Source: Litoditis marina (taxonomy: Eukaryota; Nematoda; Chromadorea; Rhabditida; Rhabditidae). Taken from it: DNA of 64,000 bases. The notes beneath the pieces were generated by a model. It saw only the letters and a list, made by a program, of their open reading frames with translations. It was not told the DNA's origin and did no database searches. Location of the stretch: assembly GCA_964036275.1 (NCBI GenBank), contig OZ038433.1, positions 29,371,485 through 29,435,484 of the forward strand, read 5' to 3'. The position numbers and the translations under genes are program-made. Shown here one piece after another: positions 49,985-62,060 of the stretch. Each line of letters starts with the position of its first letter. Within the stretch, counting starts at the first letter, position 1.

Positions 49985-50565
49985 TGTAAGCTGTAAGCAG
50001 TGCATTCCTGGCTGTGTTATATTGTGTGTTGTTGTTCTTATGTCTTCTTCGCAAAATACCCAGAACCACGGTACTGATTGGTGACCGGTGTTCAATCGGC
50101 CACTTGTGACACAGTTATTGGTCACCCTTGAGACTCCTGCCTCTCCACATGTTTCTACTTGATGATGACTGCCTAACAAAGTCGGAATAAGAGAACTTGT
50201 ATTCATGTCGCAAAGAGTTGAGGACAAAGGCTCTTTCCAATTTTTGGCTTCTCCTTTCGCCATCTAGGACTTTCTGATATCCTTTCTATCGAGCTCCTTG
50301 AGATGACGACTACCTAACCACGTCATATGTCTCTTGGATCAAGCTCTTTAGTGATCGGGGCTGACGAGGGAACTTTCCTATGATTCTGCTGTGCTTTAAA
50401 TTCTTATGACCCAATGACCGAACCCGTGACCCACGTGGGGAGGAAACGGTGATTTTTACCCTGCCACCGCAGGTGCCCACCATGTGTGGGGGTACCCGCA
50501 TGAGAATAGTTCTTTTCTGCACGTACTCATAGCTCACGTCTAATACCCCTGTTTAACACGATTGT
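49985..50565. other. GC-richer unassigned block before LINE copy 2
   Basis: Base composition is clearly richer in G+C than the flanks, and long minus-strand frames exist (50263-49964, 50537-50310). Two similar 'gactgcctaac'/'gactacctaac' segments lie about 140 bp apart. It could be part of a transposon. No protein family is recognised. Confidence 0.35.
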
Positions 50566-50581
50566 GAAACCGAGTGTTCTA

Positions 50582-52176
50582 TATTGATTGATTTATTTAC
50601 ATGCAAGCATGTGATATACAAGAGGAGAAATAACAAAATGACCGAAGGACACAAAAAGATTCAAAAGCGGAAGAAGGGTCGGAAATCGACAAATATCATC
50701 TGGGTAACACAATTAAGTGAAAAAATTGGACCATATGACAATAAAACAAACGAATCGCAATGGGATACAATGATTGGGCCAGACTTACAGGATGAACAAA
50801 TGAAACAGTAGAAGTCTTATTCAAATGCATTCACTTAAAAGCGCTTTTTTGCAGCAGATAACGACATCGGTATTTTGTATTTCTTGCTCAATTTTAAGTA
50901 CTTGGATCCAGCCCGTACTGTGAAAAACTTTGCACGTTGGCTAGTTTTTGGAGTTGGAAAACTGAATTTCGCAGTAGAACCTCTAGTACGGGAAGGTTTG
51001 AACGTGAAAAAGTCTGTTGCACTTAATCCACACTGACCAGTTATGATTTTATGAATCATAATGAGGTCTGTAGTATTTCTTCTAGATTCTAAGGTGACCA
51101 AGTTTAGTTTCCTGTTTCTGAATGCAGAACTAGGGATTTTACAATACATATAGCTACCCAAACGGAAAAACAACTTTCTAGTGAAGTCGTTCTGAACTGA
51201 TTCAAGTTTCTTAACGAACCCGCTATCTGAGTTGAATACAGTAGTACCGAATTCAACCATTGGTCGGACATAAGTTTTATACGCTTTTAGCCAAACATTC
51301 CTATTTCGAGTTTTCAAAACTTTGAAAAGATTGTATGTTCGATGCTTTGCGGACTTGATGATCTGTTTCACATGATCTTTGAATGAAAGGTTTTGATTTA
51401 ACACAAACCCGAGATCTCGAACATTTTGATCTACTTTTCTGAGATCTATTCCGTTCATTTTGTAGGTTTGTCGCGGGTTTTTGGTGCCTAAATGCAGGAC
51501 ACTTGTTTTTTCTACTGATAGTGGAAGACCCCAATCTACAGACCATTTATACATCTTATCAAGGCATTTCTGCAACTCCTCATTACTTTCGCCATTACTG
51601 AAAGATTTGAACACTTTCGTATCATCAGCAAAAACTTTACAGCGTATAACTCGAGATTCAGTCAGAATACTAGGTAGTTCAAACGTAAATATGTTGAAAA
51701 GAATCGGGGAGAGAGCACTACCCTGTGGAACTCCACTAGTTATTTCACGTGAGCTAGAAAAACTCGAATTGACTCTCACGGCAAACGTGCGTTTTCTCAG
51801 ATACTCTCTAATCCATGATACGATGGTACTATGGAATCCAAGTTTTTCAAGTTTGTTTAGCAACATTCTATGTGAAACTCGGTCAAACGCTTTCGTAAAA
51901 TCGAAATATACTACATCCACAGAATCTTTCTTGTCTAAAGAAAGGGTCCATTCATTAATACATTCTAGCATCTGTGTTTCCACAGATTTACCTTTTCTGA
52001 AACCGTGTTGGTGAGGAGATAAAATATTATTCTCATTCAGATGTTTTATCATTACTCGCTTCAATATTTTTTCGAACAGTCGGCAAAATATTGACGTAAT
52101 GCTAACGGGTCTGTAGTTACTTGGGTTGGAAAATGGGGGTTTCTTTGGTAGAGGAGTTACCAGAGAATGTTTCCAT
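50582..52176 (-). mobile_element. 5'-truncated CR1/jockey-like LINE, copy 2, with intact RT segment
   Basis: The minus strand encodes more than 409 uninterrupted residues of reverse transcriptase from about 52130 to 50838: HQHGFRKGKSVETQ, YFDFTKAFDRVSH, GVPQGSALSPILFNIF and catalytic FADDTKVF, with the same basic C-terminus as copy 1. Similarity to copy 1 ends abruptly near 52176, giving the 5' truncation point. The same 3' tail ('attgattgatttatttacat' on the plus strand) is present. The frame is open, but the endonuclease and the first RT motifs are missing, so it cannot be autonomous. Confidence 0.88.
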
Positions 52177-52951
52177 CGTTATATATTCTCTGAAAACTCG
52201 GCTAAGATTTTACTTTATTGTTCCACGTTCTTACGCTTGGCTAATTCGGTTAAGACGTCAGGTGAGAGCTCGTAAACAAGCTTTACAACAGATGTTTTCC
52301 TAGTAGGAACAGTCGTCATCCCGATTGTTGAACGCGTTCATGTGCATGCTACCGTTTCGAGAATTCAAGATTCTCATATTCAAGCTTTTAAGAATTCGAG
52401 AATCATTTCACGCACGGCAAATTTTGATTACACGTCAGGTGAACGCTAGGAAAGATATTGACAATACGTGTTTTCTCTTCGGCACAGTTCTATTGTCATA
52501 GGTTCCACGCAAGAATAACCGAAGATATCTGATGCGAGCTCAACAACAGGCTTACAAAAGATACTTTTCCGTTCATGAGCAGGTGACCGTAGCGGTAATG
52601 TCATTTCAGATTTGAAATTGGAAGATGTATTAGATCACGACAAATCGTTTCGAGTAGGTGTTTATTAACACGATGCCAATCATATATATAGAACGGTCTC
52701 AGAAAACATTACCTGAGTTCAATGTGACCAGGCCAGAGGAGAATGAGTTATCTGGAAAATGAGAAAACTCTTGAGTTTTGCAAGTTGTACACCAACGCAA
52801 CTCAGACAGTTTTCCAGTTGCAAAAGCTGTAACTTTCATGGAAATTCACTATTTCAAGATTTTGTTATTATTCAATGATGTTTCTCAACTCAACTCATAC
52901 TATATCTCAACTTTTGTAAAGGAATTAGTTATCATCCTAATTTAGGTTAAA
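52177..52951. other. Region between LINE 2 and the receptor gene
   Basis: Two similar pl​us-strand segments encode basic stretches, RLRRQVRARKQALQQMFS (about 52230-52303) and NRRYLMRAQQQAYKRYFS (about 52515-52570). They share nucleotide similarity and may be duplicated exon remnants. No family is recognised. Confidence 0.3.
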
Positions 52952-54648
52952 ATGAGATGGGCGATAGCAGTTTATTTCTTGTAATGGACTATTAATCTCA
53001 TTCTTTTATGCGCTTGTCTCTGGCTGTTTGTTTGTATCTTTCGAGCGAAGAAGAAGTCCGACTCTCATTTGTTGCTTATGCTCCCTCCACTCCTACTGAA
53101 TGAATGTCTGGTACATACAGCTATGCTCACCCATAATATTCCCAGCTACTTTATCAATGAATCAGTTTATGGAAAAGGTAGGTGAAACACTCCGATCGCA
53201 ACGTACACATCATATTTTTTCTACAAGTTGTACAATCTCAACATCCACAGTAACAAAATAGCTTAATCAACCTGAGGATTAATGAACGTTCAGAGTAGCA
53301 CTCCTTAGCATTAGGTGCACATATTTCATCCTGATTTGGCGCGCCTACGTTCTATTCCGGTACCCCATGATACCTGAAGTAGCTCGTGTAACTCACTAGT
53401 TATGTAACTCAGAGTGATCTGAGTTCATCTTTCTAGGAACCCTTCTTTATGGCATGGTGGTATGTATTTTGGCTGTAGATTGGTTCTATCAGCTACTATT
53501 CATCCCGATTTTCTCAATTGCTCATTTTGTGGCCATTTACTTTCCGTTTCACTATCGTCGAATCACTGTTTTATCGATACAACTGACAGCGTTTTGTTTG
53601 TACTCTGCAACATTTGGAATTACAGGTATACCAGAAGTTAATTGACTCACGTGAAGTTGGCATTATGATGAGGCATCGTGCCCTCTGTCATTACACGTTT
53701 CTGAGTTCTGCTGTGTTTAACATGTTCCACGTGACTGTGCAATTGACTAACAGTATAGTACGTCAGATAAATAAAAACTAACTGAACCGACATCAGCATT
53801 TTTCCGTTACCCACACACGACACCAACAGAAGACCATTCTCAAAACAGAAGTCTGAAGTATGGATATATGCATTAAAAAAGACATTCTACCACATCCGAT
53901 ATACCAATTTCAGCACCGTTATTCACGCCTTACTGTGGTTTTGTTTACCACGTCAACGGAAAGTATTGGTTTTATGATTACGAAAAACCATACACATACG
54001 TCTATCAAATAGGCAACATTGTTCTACAGGTATAGAACGGATTAGTTTATTTGCGGTTTCACACGTGACTCTCCACATTGGGAATGAAATCTCTTCGAAC
54101 TGCATTTGGAAAGCTTGTCAAAAAACTGAAAACAAAAGTTTATGAAGGAACAAGGTTCTAACATCTAGAAAAATGGTTACTATGTACCTATGTTTAACCT
54201 AATCCAACTTGTCTTATGTCTTAATATTACATACTGATATTACAAAAAAATCGCTTTCAGACCTTATGTGTCACTATTATGTTGGTTTTTGATGTGATCG
54301 TCATGAAAAAGTTGTATAGAATTAGGCTAGCGAATAACATTATTATGGTCGTACCCAGTACATCCGTAACTGGCCAACAAAATCCGGAGGTACGTTGAAT
54401 TTGCAATGAAATAGAGCATAGTCGATCAAAAGAACAAAAACCAACAGAACTTCTGATATACGCACATCTGCCGTTTGATGTGGCACGCGGGATTATCAAA
54501 CTCACAGACATGAGAGAGACATTTATGTAATGGGGGAATTCTCGGAACGCGCTCGGTTAATTACAAATTTGCGTTTGGTCGAAACTGTATTGCAACAAAT
54601 CTAGAGATACAGTGTGCCCCGAAGAGACGTCGTACGACGAGCGGGAAA

Positions 54649-54726
<78 letters not shown>

Positions 54727-57389
54727 ATGTGACAGCCACGCCGTATAAACAGTAATTTACTGTTTTGCAACGACGCTTGTTCTGAGTTAGCCCTCACTTC
54801 TACAAACTTGAAACTGTCCATTTGTCTACTTCTACCGTGTACCCTGTCCGGTAAAAATACGTCTGACAATAAAAAGTAATACAATGTCTTGGAGAACCAG
54901 TTAAATAAAAATTGAAACGCCCAGAAGACATCATAAAGTAATTCCTGAAACGGAGTCGATGTCCACATCGTTTGCATTCCACAGATTGCTTCTTAGTTCC
55001 ACACTTCATAATTCTATGTTCAGAGGCTAGAAACTACTGTGCATGCTCACTGTGCATGTTCAATGATTGTTTCTTAGTCTTAGCATCGGACCACATTCGA
55101 AAACATGTTTCTATTTGATAATAAAATCTGATCTTTTCCATTCTTGTGATATGTCTTTTCAGCCGACCTCTCAACTGTCTTCCAACCAGGACTTTCGCCT
55201 GATTGTTCGATTTCTCATCTTTAGTTTCTGCTTCTTCCAGGATACACTAATTTTTAATATGGTGCCTAGGTCAGTTTTCGAACTGATCTAGTTCAGAAAG
55301 TCATTTTACATTTTCTTCATTTACTGAGCATTGGAAAGTGTGTAGACTTTAGACTACCCCAGGGTACAAACAAAACGTACTCTTTTCAACACTATGAGTT
55401 GTATAATTGTTCTGTTTGATCTCTAGTGTTTTCTTTATGTGCAATCAACTATGAATAGTAACACAGTGAAGTGTTTGTGACCGAACAGCATGGCCGAAAA
55501 AAACAGGATAATCAGACAGAAGATTAGAAAATGTAATGTACAAAACATGGCAGAATAGGGCTGATAGTCAGATTTCGTTTTTAAATCAAATTATTGAGAG
55601 GTTTGAAGTTGTTTTTGAGTTGACATTTTATTGGTTCACCCCATGATATTTTACCACCACGCCGTTTTCTCGTTGAATCGTGATTTTGCAATTACAGATC
55701 GACTACTTTTTTATCTATCATCCACGTGCTCTCAGAAAATTTGAACCGAGCAAAGTGGATATTTTACAGGTCAGCTGCGTTGCATTTCTAGTGATCACAT
55801 CTCTATGTGGTAGTTACAGTAGTCACGTGAAACTTTAGAAAACAACAGGAAAGGTGTGACTACTATAGTGAGTGCCAAATTTATACATTTTTTCTTTTGC
55901 CGGAATTCAACCTGCGAACAAAAGGTTCGTAGCAACGCGCTAACCACTGCGCTATAAGAGAACATATCTATCTAGGTTGGAATCTAAGACATGCATGCAC
56001 ACACAGCGAAAAGTCAGATATACAGTATCCTCCCGCCTTTCAGTTGGCAATGACTATACCTGAATCACCAAGAAGGTCTTCAATCTGCAAATTTCTTTAT
56101 AACATTTACTGAAGGTTTTAAACAAACTGATGACAGCGTCAACTTGACCTTTTCAGTATGGACAACAATCATATCAGAACAGATTTCTTGAAACCTTTCC
56201 TGAGATTTTTGATGTTCGCACGGAGAGGAATGCCAGCTAGCAGCTAGTTATCGACATAGAACTTGGGGAAGAAAATGATATTTGATACGAGCTTTTATAA
56301 GGAAAAATGTATTGTGATCGTAAGAATATAAGGCAAGATAAAAATCTGGTAAAAGTTGCTCGAAACGCTACAACCTCAAATATCAGATCTCTCGAAAAAT
56401 GCGCAAAATTAATTTTCCTTGATTAAAGTATAACTCAGCATTTTAACCGATATTTGTGGATTTTCTCCGTATTTTTCATCTTGCCTCTTATTTGATTTTT
56501 TTTCGACAACAAACACACCATCATTTAAAATGATTGATAGAACCCCAGCAGCATCCCGCCAAGTAGCTACGAGACACCAACCACTTGTTGATTGGTAATA
56601 ACATAAACATGTCAGATATTTTTTGGATTTTGATGTTCGTCAAAGACCTTATTTTAAACTATTTTCTGGACGTTATCATTCTTTTCCAGTTGAATTAGGT
56701 CATTATCATTCCCAATGTATCTATTTTTCATCAACCCCATCTCGCAATGTCAAATTTCTTCCCGAACCGAGTCTTCCCGAACAAAAATCGAACCGATTCT
56801 TTCCGAACCAGTTGGTTCAGTCAAAAAACCGAACCACTTGGGCACAAACCGACAGGAAACCGAACCAAACCCCAACAAACGTTACGTAGCCAACCAAATT
56901 CAGCATTTAACAGTTGAGTTGGTTCGGTTCCATCTTTGTCAGCCTACATTTGGTTCGGTTTGGAACGAACCACCTGGTTCGGGAAGAATCGGTTTGGTTT
57001 TGGTTCGGTAAGAGTCGGTTCGGGAAAGGATTCAACTTTCGCAATGCCTAGTGGCAATACTTTCGTTGAACTGTCTTAGCCAACTTTTTACGCCGAACTG
57101 GTTTTCTTATTATTCAGCCCGTTTCATTGCAACGAGAATCACAACAACTTGTTTTTATACTGGAAATATGTTTTCATGTTCATTGGTGACAAGATATATA
57201 CTTTGTAACTTTCAACGGAGAATGATTGATGTATACTGCGTTATAAATACAACAAAATAATGAAATGTCATGTGTACACAAAGTATTGAATTTTGTTTCA
57301 GTTTGATCCACACCACTGGAAAAATAAACGCTCAGAACGCACTGAAGATCAGACTAGAAACACGGCTGCAACCAGAGTACGTATGCTAG
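52952..57389 (+). CDS. Nematode rhodopsin-like chemoreceptor GPCR (Srx-like)
   Basis: Exons: first exon to 53177, then 53437-53625, 53914-54029, 54261-54389, 55163-55269, 55698-55769, 57302-57389. All phases join. They encode hydrophobic TM segments with a basic loop after TM1 (FRAKKKSD), a TM3-end motif AHFVAIYFPFHYRR resembling the NRFxAIxFPxxY of Srx receptors, an extracellular TPYCGFVYHVNGKYWFYD, then further TM-like blocks and a short tail. The first coding exon is problematic: from ATG 52952 an in-frame TAA occurs at 52982 before a good TM1 (NLILLCACLWLFVCIF). The next in-frame ATG (53078) would remove TM1. The predicted stop at 57387 lies inside a palindromic repeat. Either the start exon is missed or the gene is a recent pseudogene. 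Confidence 0.6.
53628..53760 (+). repeat. CACGTGA MITE in receptor intron 2
   Basis: Full-length copy beginning 3 bp after the GTATAC donor at 53626: 'accagaagttaattgactca' to 'gcaattgactaacagtatag'. Confidence 0.75.
54535..54790 (-). repeat. Dispersed repeat with central TA microsatellite
   Basis: Flanks of a 70-bp TA tract (54652-54721) are reverse complements of the repeat at 3120-3510. The tract occupies the position of 'catatatact' there, so the microsatellite grew inside the element. It lies in an intron of the receptor gene. Confidence 0.65.
55865..56060 (-). repeat. tRNA-related SINE-like repeat, copy 2
   Basis: The minus strand carries TAGCGCAGTGGTTAGCGCG followed by a degenerate GGTTGAATTCC box. 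The body ('agatatacagtatcctcccg') is shared with 35000-35215. Confidence 0.55.
56750..57030. repeat. CCGAACC/GGTTCGG hairpin repeat
   Basis: The left half is dense in CCGAACC-type heptamers and the right half in the complement GGTTCGG, so the whole 280 bp can fold back. It lies in the last intron of the receptor gene. Same architecture as the GGTAACC palindrome at 30568 but with a different heptamer. Confidence 0.65.
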
Positions 57390-57544
57390 AGGATCCCGGC
57401 ACTTTCATCCCATCCTGCGTCTCCTCAAACAGACGCTATTTCTCTGCTCTTACATCCCACCGGGATGTAAGAGATGAGAAATAGTGAGGCAGAGCGAGAG
57501 ACGCAGGATGGGATGAAGGGCCGGGATCTTCTAGCATATGTACT
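57376..57544. repeat. Inverted-repeat element covering the receptor's 3' end
   Basis: The left arm (57376-57425) and right arm (57496-57544) are inverted copies over about 48 bp (TATGCTAGA, GATCCCGGC, CATCCCATCCTGCGTCTC and complements). A diverged relative lies at 61925-62060. Confidence 0.75.
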
Positions 57545-57745
57545 CAGGACAAGTAACTGTGCTTGTGAAATCGAAAAACGTTTACGAAGCCTTATCCATT
57601 TGAGATCCATTTTAAAACGTTTCGTTTAAAAATCAAACAAAAACATCCAACAAAAGCAAAAAAATCCAACAAAAACAAAACGTTCAAAACGTTATTCTGG
57701 AATATACCGCGAAAAATAAAAACATTTCAAGAATTTTTAATATAA

Positions 57746-59131
57746 TCACAAAACCGGTTTCATTTTGCATAGAAATCCGCTGATTTGATCGGTATTGAGG
57801 CAGGATTGTTGGTACCAGAATCCGCGACGGAGAGAGGATTCTGAATTCACAGCCATCTGAAACGAGAGAAATAACGACGGTCGCTCCAACTTATTGTACC
57901 TGCTACCTTTTACACCCATCGTGAAAATCTTTTAGATAACGCTCAATCTATTTCCACCGTGTGCATCATACTAGCTCTACACCCGTAGCGTAGCTCTACA
58001 GTGTTTCAGATGTACATCTACCGACCAACAATTTCCCTACCGTATAATCATGCTACCCCTACCGTATTTATACTCACCGTATACCTGTGGCATCTCTACT
58101 ATACACATATTTTACCCTACCGTATTCCTTACTCTATACTTAGGATACCGCATCGTAGTTCCACCGTAGTACACTCGTCGTACCCCTATCGTTTCCTTTT
58201 TGTACCCTATCGTATACCTACTGTATAACTCACATTATCATACCGTCCCTAGCGTACACTTATCGTCCCCCTACGTTTACCTACCGTCGTGCACATCTGT
58301 CCATTTCCGGTTTGTGGCTGCCCGGGCCAGTTGGAATAGTCGCTTTTTGAGCCATCCGACCAGTCTCCGCTCGTTGTGTTCAGTCCAATCCAAATTTGAG
58401 CCTCTGTCATCGACGTTGAGGATGGATAGTTTGACAGAAATGTTTCTAAAAGTTGCGTTCCTCACTCAATAGATGTTGAACAAACATGTGCTTCAGTACT
58501 TTTCTAGGTCGAATCTTCACGTTAACCAGCTGAATATTCGAATGATTGTTTCTACTTCGAATCCCGTAACAACCGGCAACAACTTTCATAAAAACTAAAT
58601 GTTCTTATCAACCAGTATCAGAGTAGGTCACGCATAGTGTTTTCCCTGATCACGCTGAGAAATGAGGGTGAAAAACTACTCACACAATATAGTATTTCTT
58701 CCCTTTAAATAATGTATCCAAAACGTACGTAGTACCATTTCGTTGTCATCCTTCGAGTGAATAGACACTAGGTCGGCCTGTGGCCCTCCCTGTTGAACAC
58801 AAATAGATCGAGCAGAGTACCAGTTTGCAGGAAAAGAGAAAACCTTCAATGTGAAACATTAGATCGTTCTCGAATTGAAGCTAACTAGACTGATGGTCAA
58901 TTGCACAGTCACGTGGAACATGTTAAACACAGCAGAACCGAGAAACTGCAATGATGCACGGTTCCCCATTAAACTGCTAGCTTTACGTAACTATTCAATT
59001 TACTTCTGGTACACACTAGAAGTGAATTAAATAGTCACGTGAAGCTAGCAGTCTAATAGCATGTTCCTGCGTTCTGATGTGTTTAAGAAGTTTCACGTGA
59101 CCGTGCAATTGACTAACAGTATACATTACAC

Positions 59132-59182
<51 letters not shown>

Positions 59183-59692
59183 ATGTGGGTCTCGCTCCGC
59201 ATGTTCCGAGTTCGATCCCCGCTCGTCGCACTATCTTCATGAACTTCATCAGCTGGTAATAAAGCTCATCGTGGAAGTTTAATGTACAACAACCCCACCT
59301 TCGCAGGATTTTTTCCGGGTTTTAAAAGAGATGGTTTCTCGTGAAGTCAAGTGGACTGATCAAACTAGTATACGAGTTATTTGTGCTCTTTGATCTCAAT
59401 ACAGTTGAAAGCAGCCCGGGTCGATAATATATGTTGTAATATTATGCAGTATATTATAACGGCCAATCGCACAAGCGACCAAGTCGCATCTCAAATGCAA
59501 CCAAATTCACATTAAATAACCAAAATCTCACTGTAGACAAATATTAGTTCACAACTTCAATAATCGAGTCGAATTTTCCGAACCACATACCGCATAACAG
59601 TCAGGAACCCCTTTCACATGTACCAAATCCCATCCGTTTTTACATGGCTCTGAAAGTATGAACCTGTAGGGAATTAATTTATTAGCTGTCAT
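57746..59692 (-). CDS. C-type lectin-like domain protein
   Basis: Nematode CLEC proteins are secreted or membrane proteins often linked to immunity; the specific ligand is unknown. Exons 59692..59591 (or from an acceptor at 59649), 58843..58729, 58445..58285 and 57856..57746 join in phase. The C-type lectin fold is complete: PCKNGWDLVHVKGVPDCYA, WYSARSICVQQGGPQADLVS, IHSKDDNEM, IWIGLNTTSGDWSDGSKSDY, NWPGQP, CTT, and a C-terminal GFWYQQSCLNTDQISGFLCK. Six cysteines are in the usual order. The sugar-specificity tripeptide (EPN/QPD) is not conserved (GQPQ), so calcium-dependent sugar binding is doubtful. No signal peptide was found; an upstream exon is likely. Intron 1 (743 nt or more) is filled with two MITEs, a TA tract and a tRNA-like repeat. 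Confidence 0.75.
58893..59126. repeat. Two CACGTGA MITE copies in head-to-head arrangement
   Basis: 58893-59016 and 59025-59126 are copies of the same 130-bp family in opposite orientation, separated by about 8 bp. Together they make a larger palindrome in a C-type lectin intron. Confidence 0.75.
59134..59265 (+). repeat. TA microsatellite followed by tRNA-like repeat
   Basis: TA dinucleotides occupy about 59136-59182. The next 80 bp carry GAGTTCGATCCC and 'cagctggtaataaag', matching the repeat at 42515-42600. Confidence 0.6.
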
Positions 59693-60078
59693 AACTCTGC
59701 ATTTGCGTACGCTTTAGAGTGGAGCTTTCTAGATACTTTTCACTAAACTTTTCACGGCTGTCCTTGTACACTGTGGCAGAACAGCGGAGAGCCGGCAGTT
59801 CGCCGTCCAGTCGAAAAGTGGCGACATCTCCGGCAACTTCTTCTTTCACGTTTTTTTTTCTTCAATATTATTTCCTGTTTTCCTGTAGTTTGATGTGAGC
59901 ACCCCAGATACTTTCTTAGCATGCTGCCAAGGTTCCAGAAAAATTGACAAGAATCACAAACTAACCGTAGACTGGCGGAGCAGTACAAACTATCAGATTG
60001 GTCGAAGAACAGAAATCGGGCAACCAGACGTCGTTGCCGTTTCTCTCCATCACTGCGCACGTGATCTTTTTAACTTAA

Positions 60079-60183
60079 AGAAGAACGATTATGTCACACT
60101 CCAGTCCTTTACACCGCAAAACATTTTTCAATTGCAGTTTAAAGGACCGTTGACACAGGATTGGTCCACATAATCGTCCTGCT
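60079..60183. repeat. TTAA-type palindromic MITE, copy 4
   Basis: Same family as 4957-5072, flanked by TTAA on both sides (60075-60078, 60184-60187). The left arm has lost a few bases ('gattatgtcacactcc'). Confidence 0.8.
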
Positions 60184-60322
60184 TTAAGCAAGCTTTTTGA
60201 ATAAAGCAATTACAGGCACATTCAGGTAATAACTGTGTTCCGATGTGACGGGTTTGTAGTTTGTTGTGAATGTATACAAGCAATACGTATAATAATAGAT
60301 TGAACGTTCGCGGAACAAAAGC

Positions 60323-61733
60323 TTAGCATAAGAGTTTAAACTTACAGAAAAACATAGTCAAAAGTGGCACGTTCCACGACTTATCTCCGGTGTGAATACT
60401 CTACGACAGCACAAAAGACTGGCTCGTTCGCTGTCTTTGTTGAAAGCAATGGTATATAATCGTTTCGTTGTTAACATTCGTACCGTTTGTTCCGGGAGCC
60501 CAATTCGTGTAGGTCATATTGTCCTTGTTCAGCCATCTGTAGGTCTGCGGGTCTTTTCCCAACCAAATCAGACGAGAAGAAGTAGAGTCGTCATAGCCAA
60601 CTTGAAATACTCAATTTATAACAAAACAGTGGTTGTACTTTGATGTTCACACTAATCGAAAGTGTGATGCAGTGAGATCAAACTACAGATATTGCAGGAT
60701 CGAGCAAGTTCTTGTTTTCGACTTATCTTTATTCCACGGCATCCCTTTCAAAAAATTAGAGCTGGAGATCAACCTATAATTACCGAGCCGCCTTTCTATC
60801 ATGTCTAGAACAAACATTAGAATGGTAGAATATCATATTGTCCCAAACTCAAATTTCGAAAAAAAACTCGCAATAACTCGAAATTTCGAGTTTCGAGTTC
60901 GAGTCACCACCCTAGTCGGTTTTTTATAAAACGTAAGAAACTCGAATTCGAAAAACTCGACATTCCCAGAACTCGAAAAACTCGAAATTTCGAAAACTCG
61001 AAAAGATCGAATTTTTCGAGTTTCGAGTTTGGCTTCGTTCCAAGTCATAAATGGAAGACGAATGAGCGTTTTACAGCATTTTTGTCGCGGTTTCGAACAT
61101 GAAATGGGTTCTTTTCCACGATTCTCGCGTATTCATGTGAAAAAATCAGAATTTCTCAGAAAATTCTCATTTTTTGTCTCGATAAAATCCCGAAACTGAG
61201 TGACCAAACTCGAAACTCGAAAACTCGTTTTTTTGGAAACGCAATAAACTCGAACTAGAAAAACTCGAAATTTCCGAAACTCGAAAAACTCGAAACTCGA
61301 AAAATTCGGTTTTTCTCAAAACTGAAAAAAACTCGAACCTCAAAATTTTCAACTCGAATAACAACCCTAATCATAACCTACACCAACTGCGCCAACGATT
61401 ATACATTATACTATACACATGTACTATACACATGAACTAGAAAGCATAGACAGAAAATAAAACCCTTAGGCGACCATTTTCCAAGTCGTAGTGAGGTAAA
61501 TGATCTCACAAGAGTTTTTCGAAATTCTTTCCGTAAATATATGAGTTGAATGAGGCATATGCGGATCTCACGACCTGTGCCCTTGATGTAAATCGTGAGA
61601 TATATCAACATAATTGGTGACAGGCTGGCAGTCCCACGATCTTACCAAATTGCTGTTTTTGTAGTGCTTCGTCGATTGTTCTATTTAAGGGCGTAGGAAG
61701 ACTGGCCCCCATTTGAGTACACACATCAACACC
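60323..61733 (-). pseudogene. C-type lectin-like gene with an in-frame stop
   Basis: Exon 61733..61646 (VDVCTQMGASLPTPLNRTID, EALQKQQF) joins in phase to an exon starting at 60600. That exon reads VGYDDSTSSRLIWLGKDPQT, RWLNKDNMTYTNWAPGTNG, NNETIIYHC, then a TAG. It then resumes in the same frame as SIHTGDKSWNVPLL...FFCKFKLLC and ends at TAA (60323-60325). WLG, NWAPG, the paired C and the terminal FFCK are standard C-type lectin landmarks. It is a tandem relative of the gene at 57746-59692. The TAG could be bypassed only by an atypical tiny intron, so decay or a null allele is the simplest reading. A possible signal-peptide exon lies at 62818-62925. Confidence 0.6.
60840..61345. repeat. AACTCGAAA-rich repeat
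   Basis: Dense short repeats of 'aactcgaaa' and 'ttcgagtt' with local inverted pairs. A shorter relative occurs at 10785-10862 in a BICRA-like intron; both border on an 'agggttgttA' type edge. The open frames rich in F, S and E here are compositional. Confidence 0.6.
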
Positions 61734-61924
61734 CTGAGAAAATGCAACACATTCGAAACCACATGCCTCACGTTTAAACTACGAAAACTCATCACGTGAA
61801 CCATGGTTACCATAGCTGGAGTTTACTATTACATCCAAAGGCACCATTGACACAAACCTGTTGTACGATAATGGATTTATGTGCTCTGTTAGTGACCCTT
61901 ATCATATATCCAGTCGTGAATTCT

Positions 61925-62060
61925 GCAGTACAGAGCAGAGCTTCCCGGCAGTTCCTTCCCAACCTGCGTCTCTCGTTTCTGTGAACTATTTCGCGGCGGG
62001 ATGTGAGAGCAGAGATGTAGCGTTTGTATGAAGAGACGTGCAGATTGGGATCGAGATGTC
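61925..62060. repeat. Diverged relative of the 57376 inverted-repeat element
   Basis: Shares 'cccggca', 'cccaacctgcgtctct', 'gggatgtgagagcagag' and a right-hand 'gatgtcgggatg' with 57376-57544. The arms are more diverged. Confidence 0.5.

Noticed and set aside
49964..50537. Two minus-strand frames of 75-99 codons as a gene
   Set aside because: No recognised domain, no consistent splice pairing, and adjacent to a LINE. Kept only as an unassigned GC-richer block.
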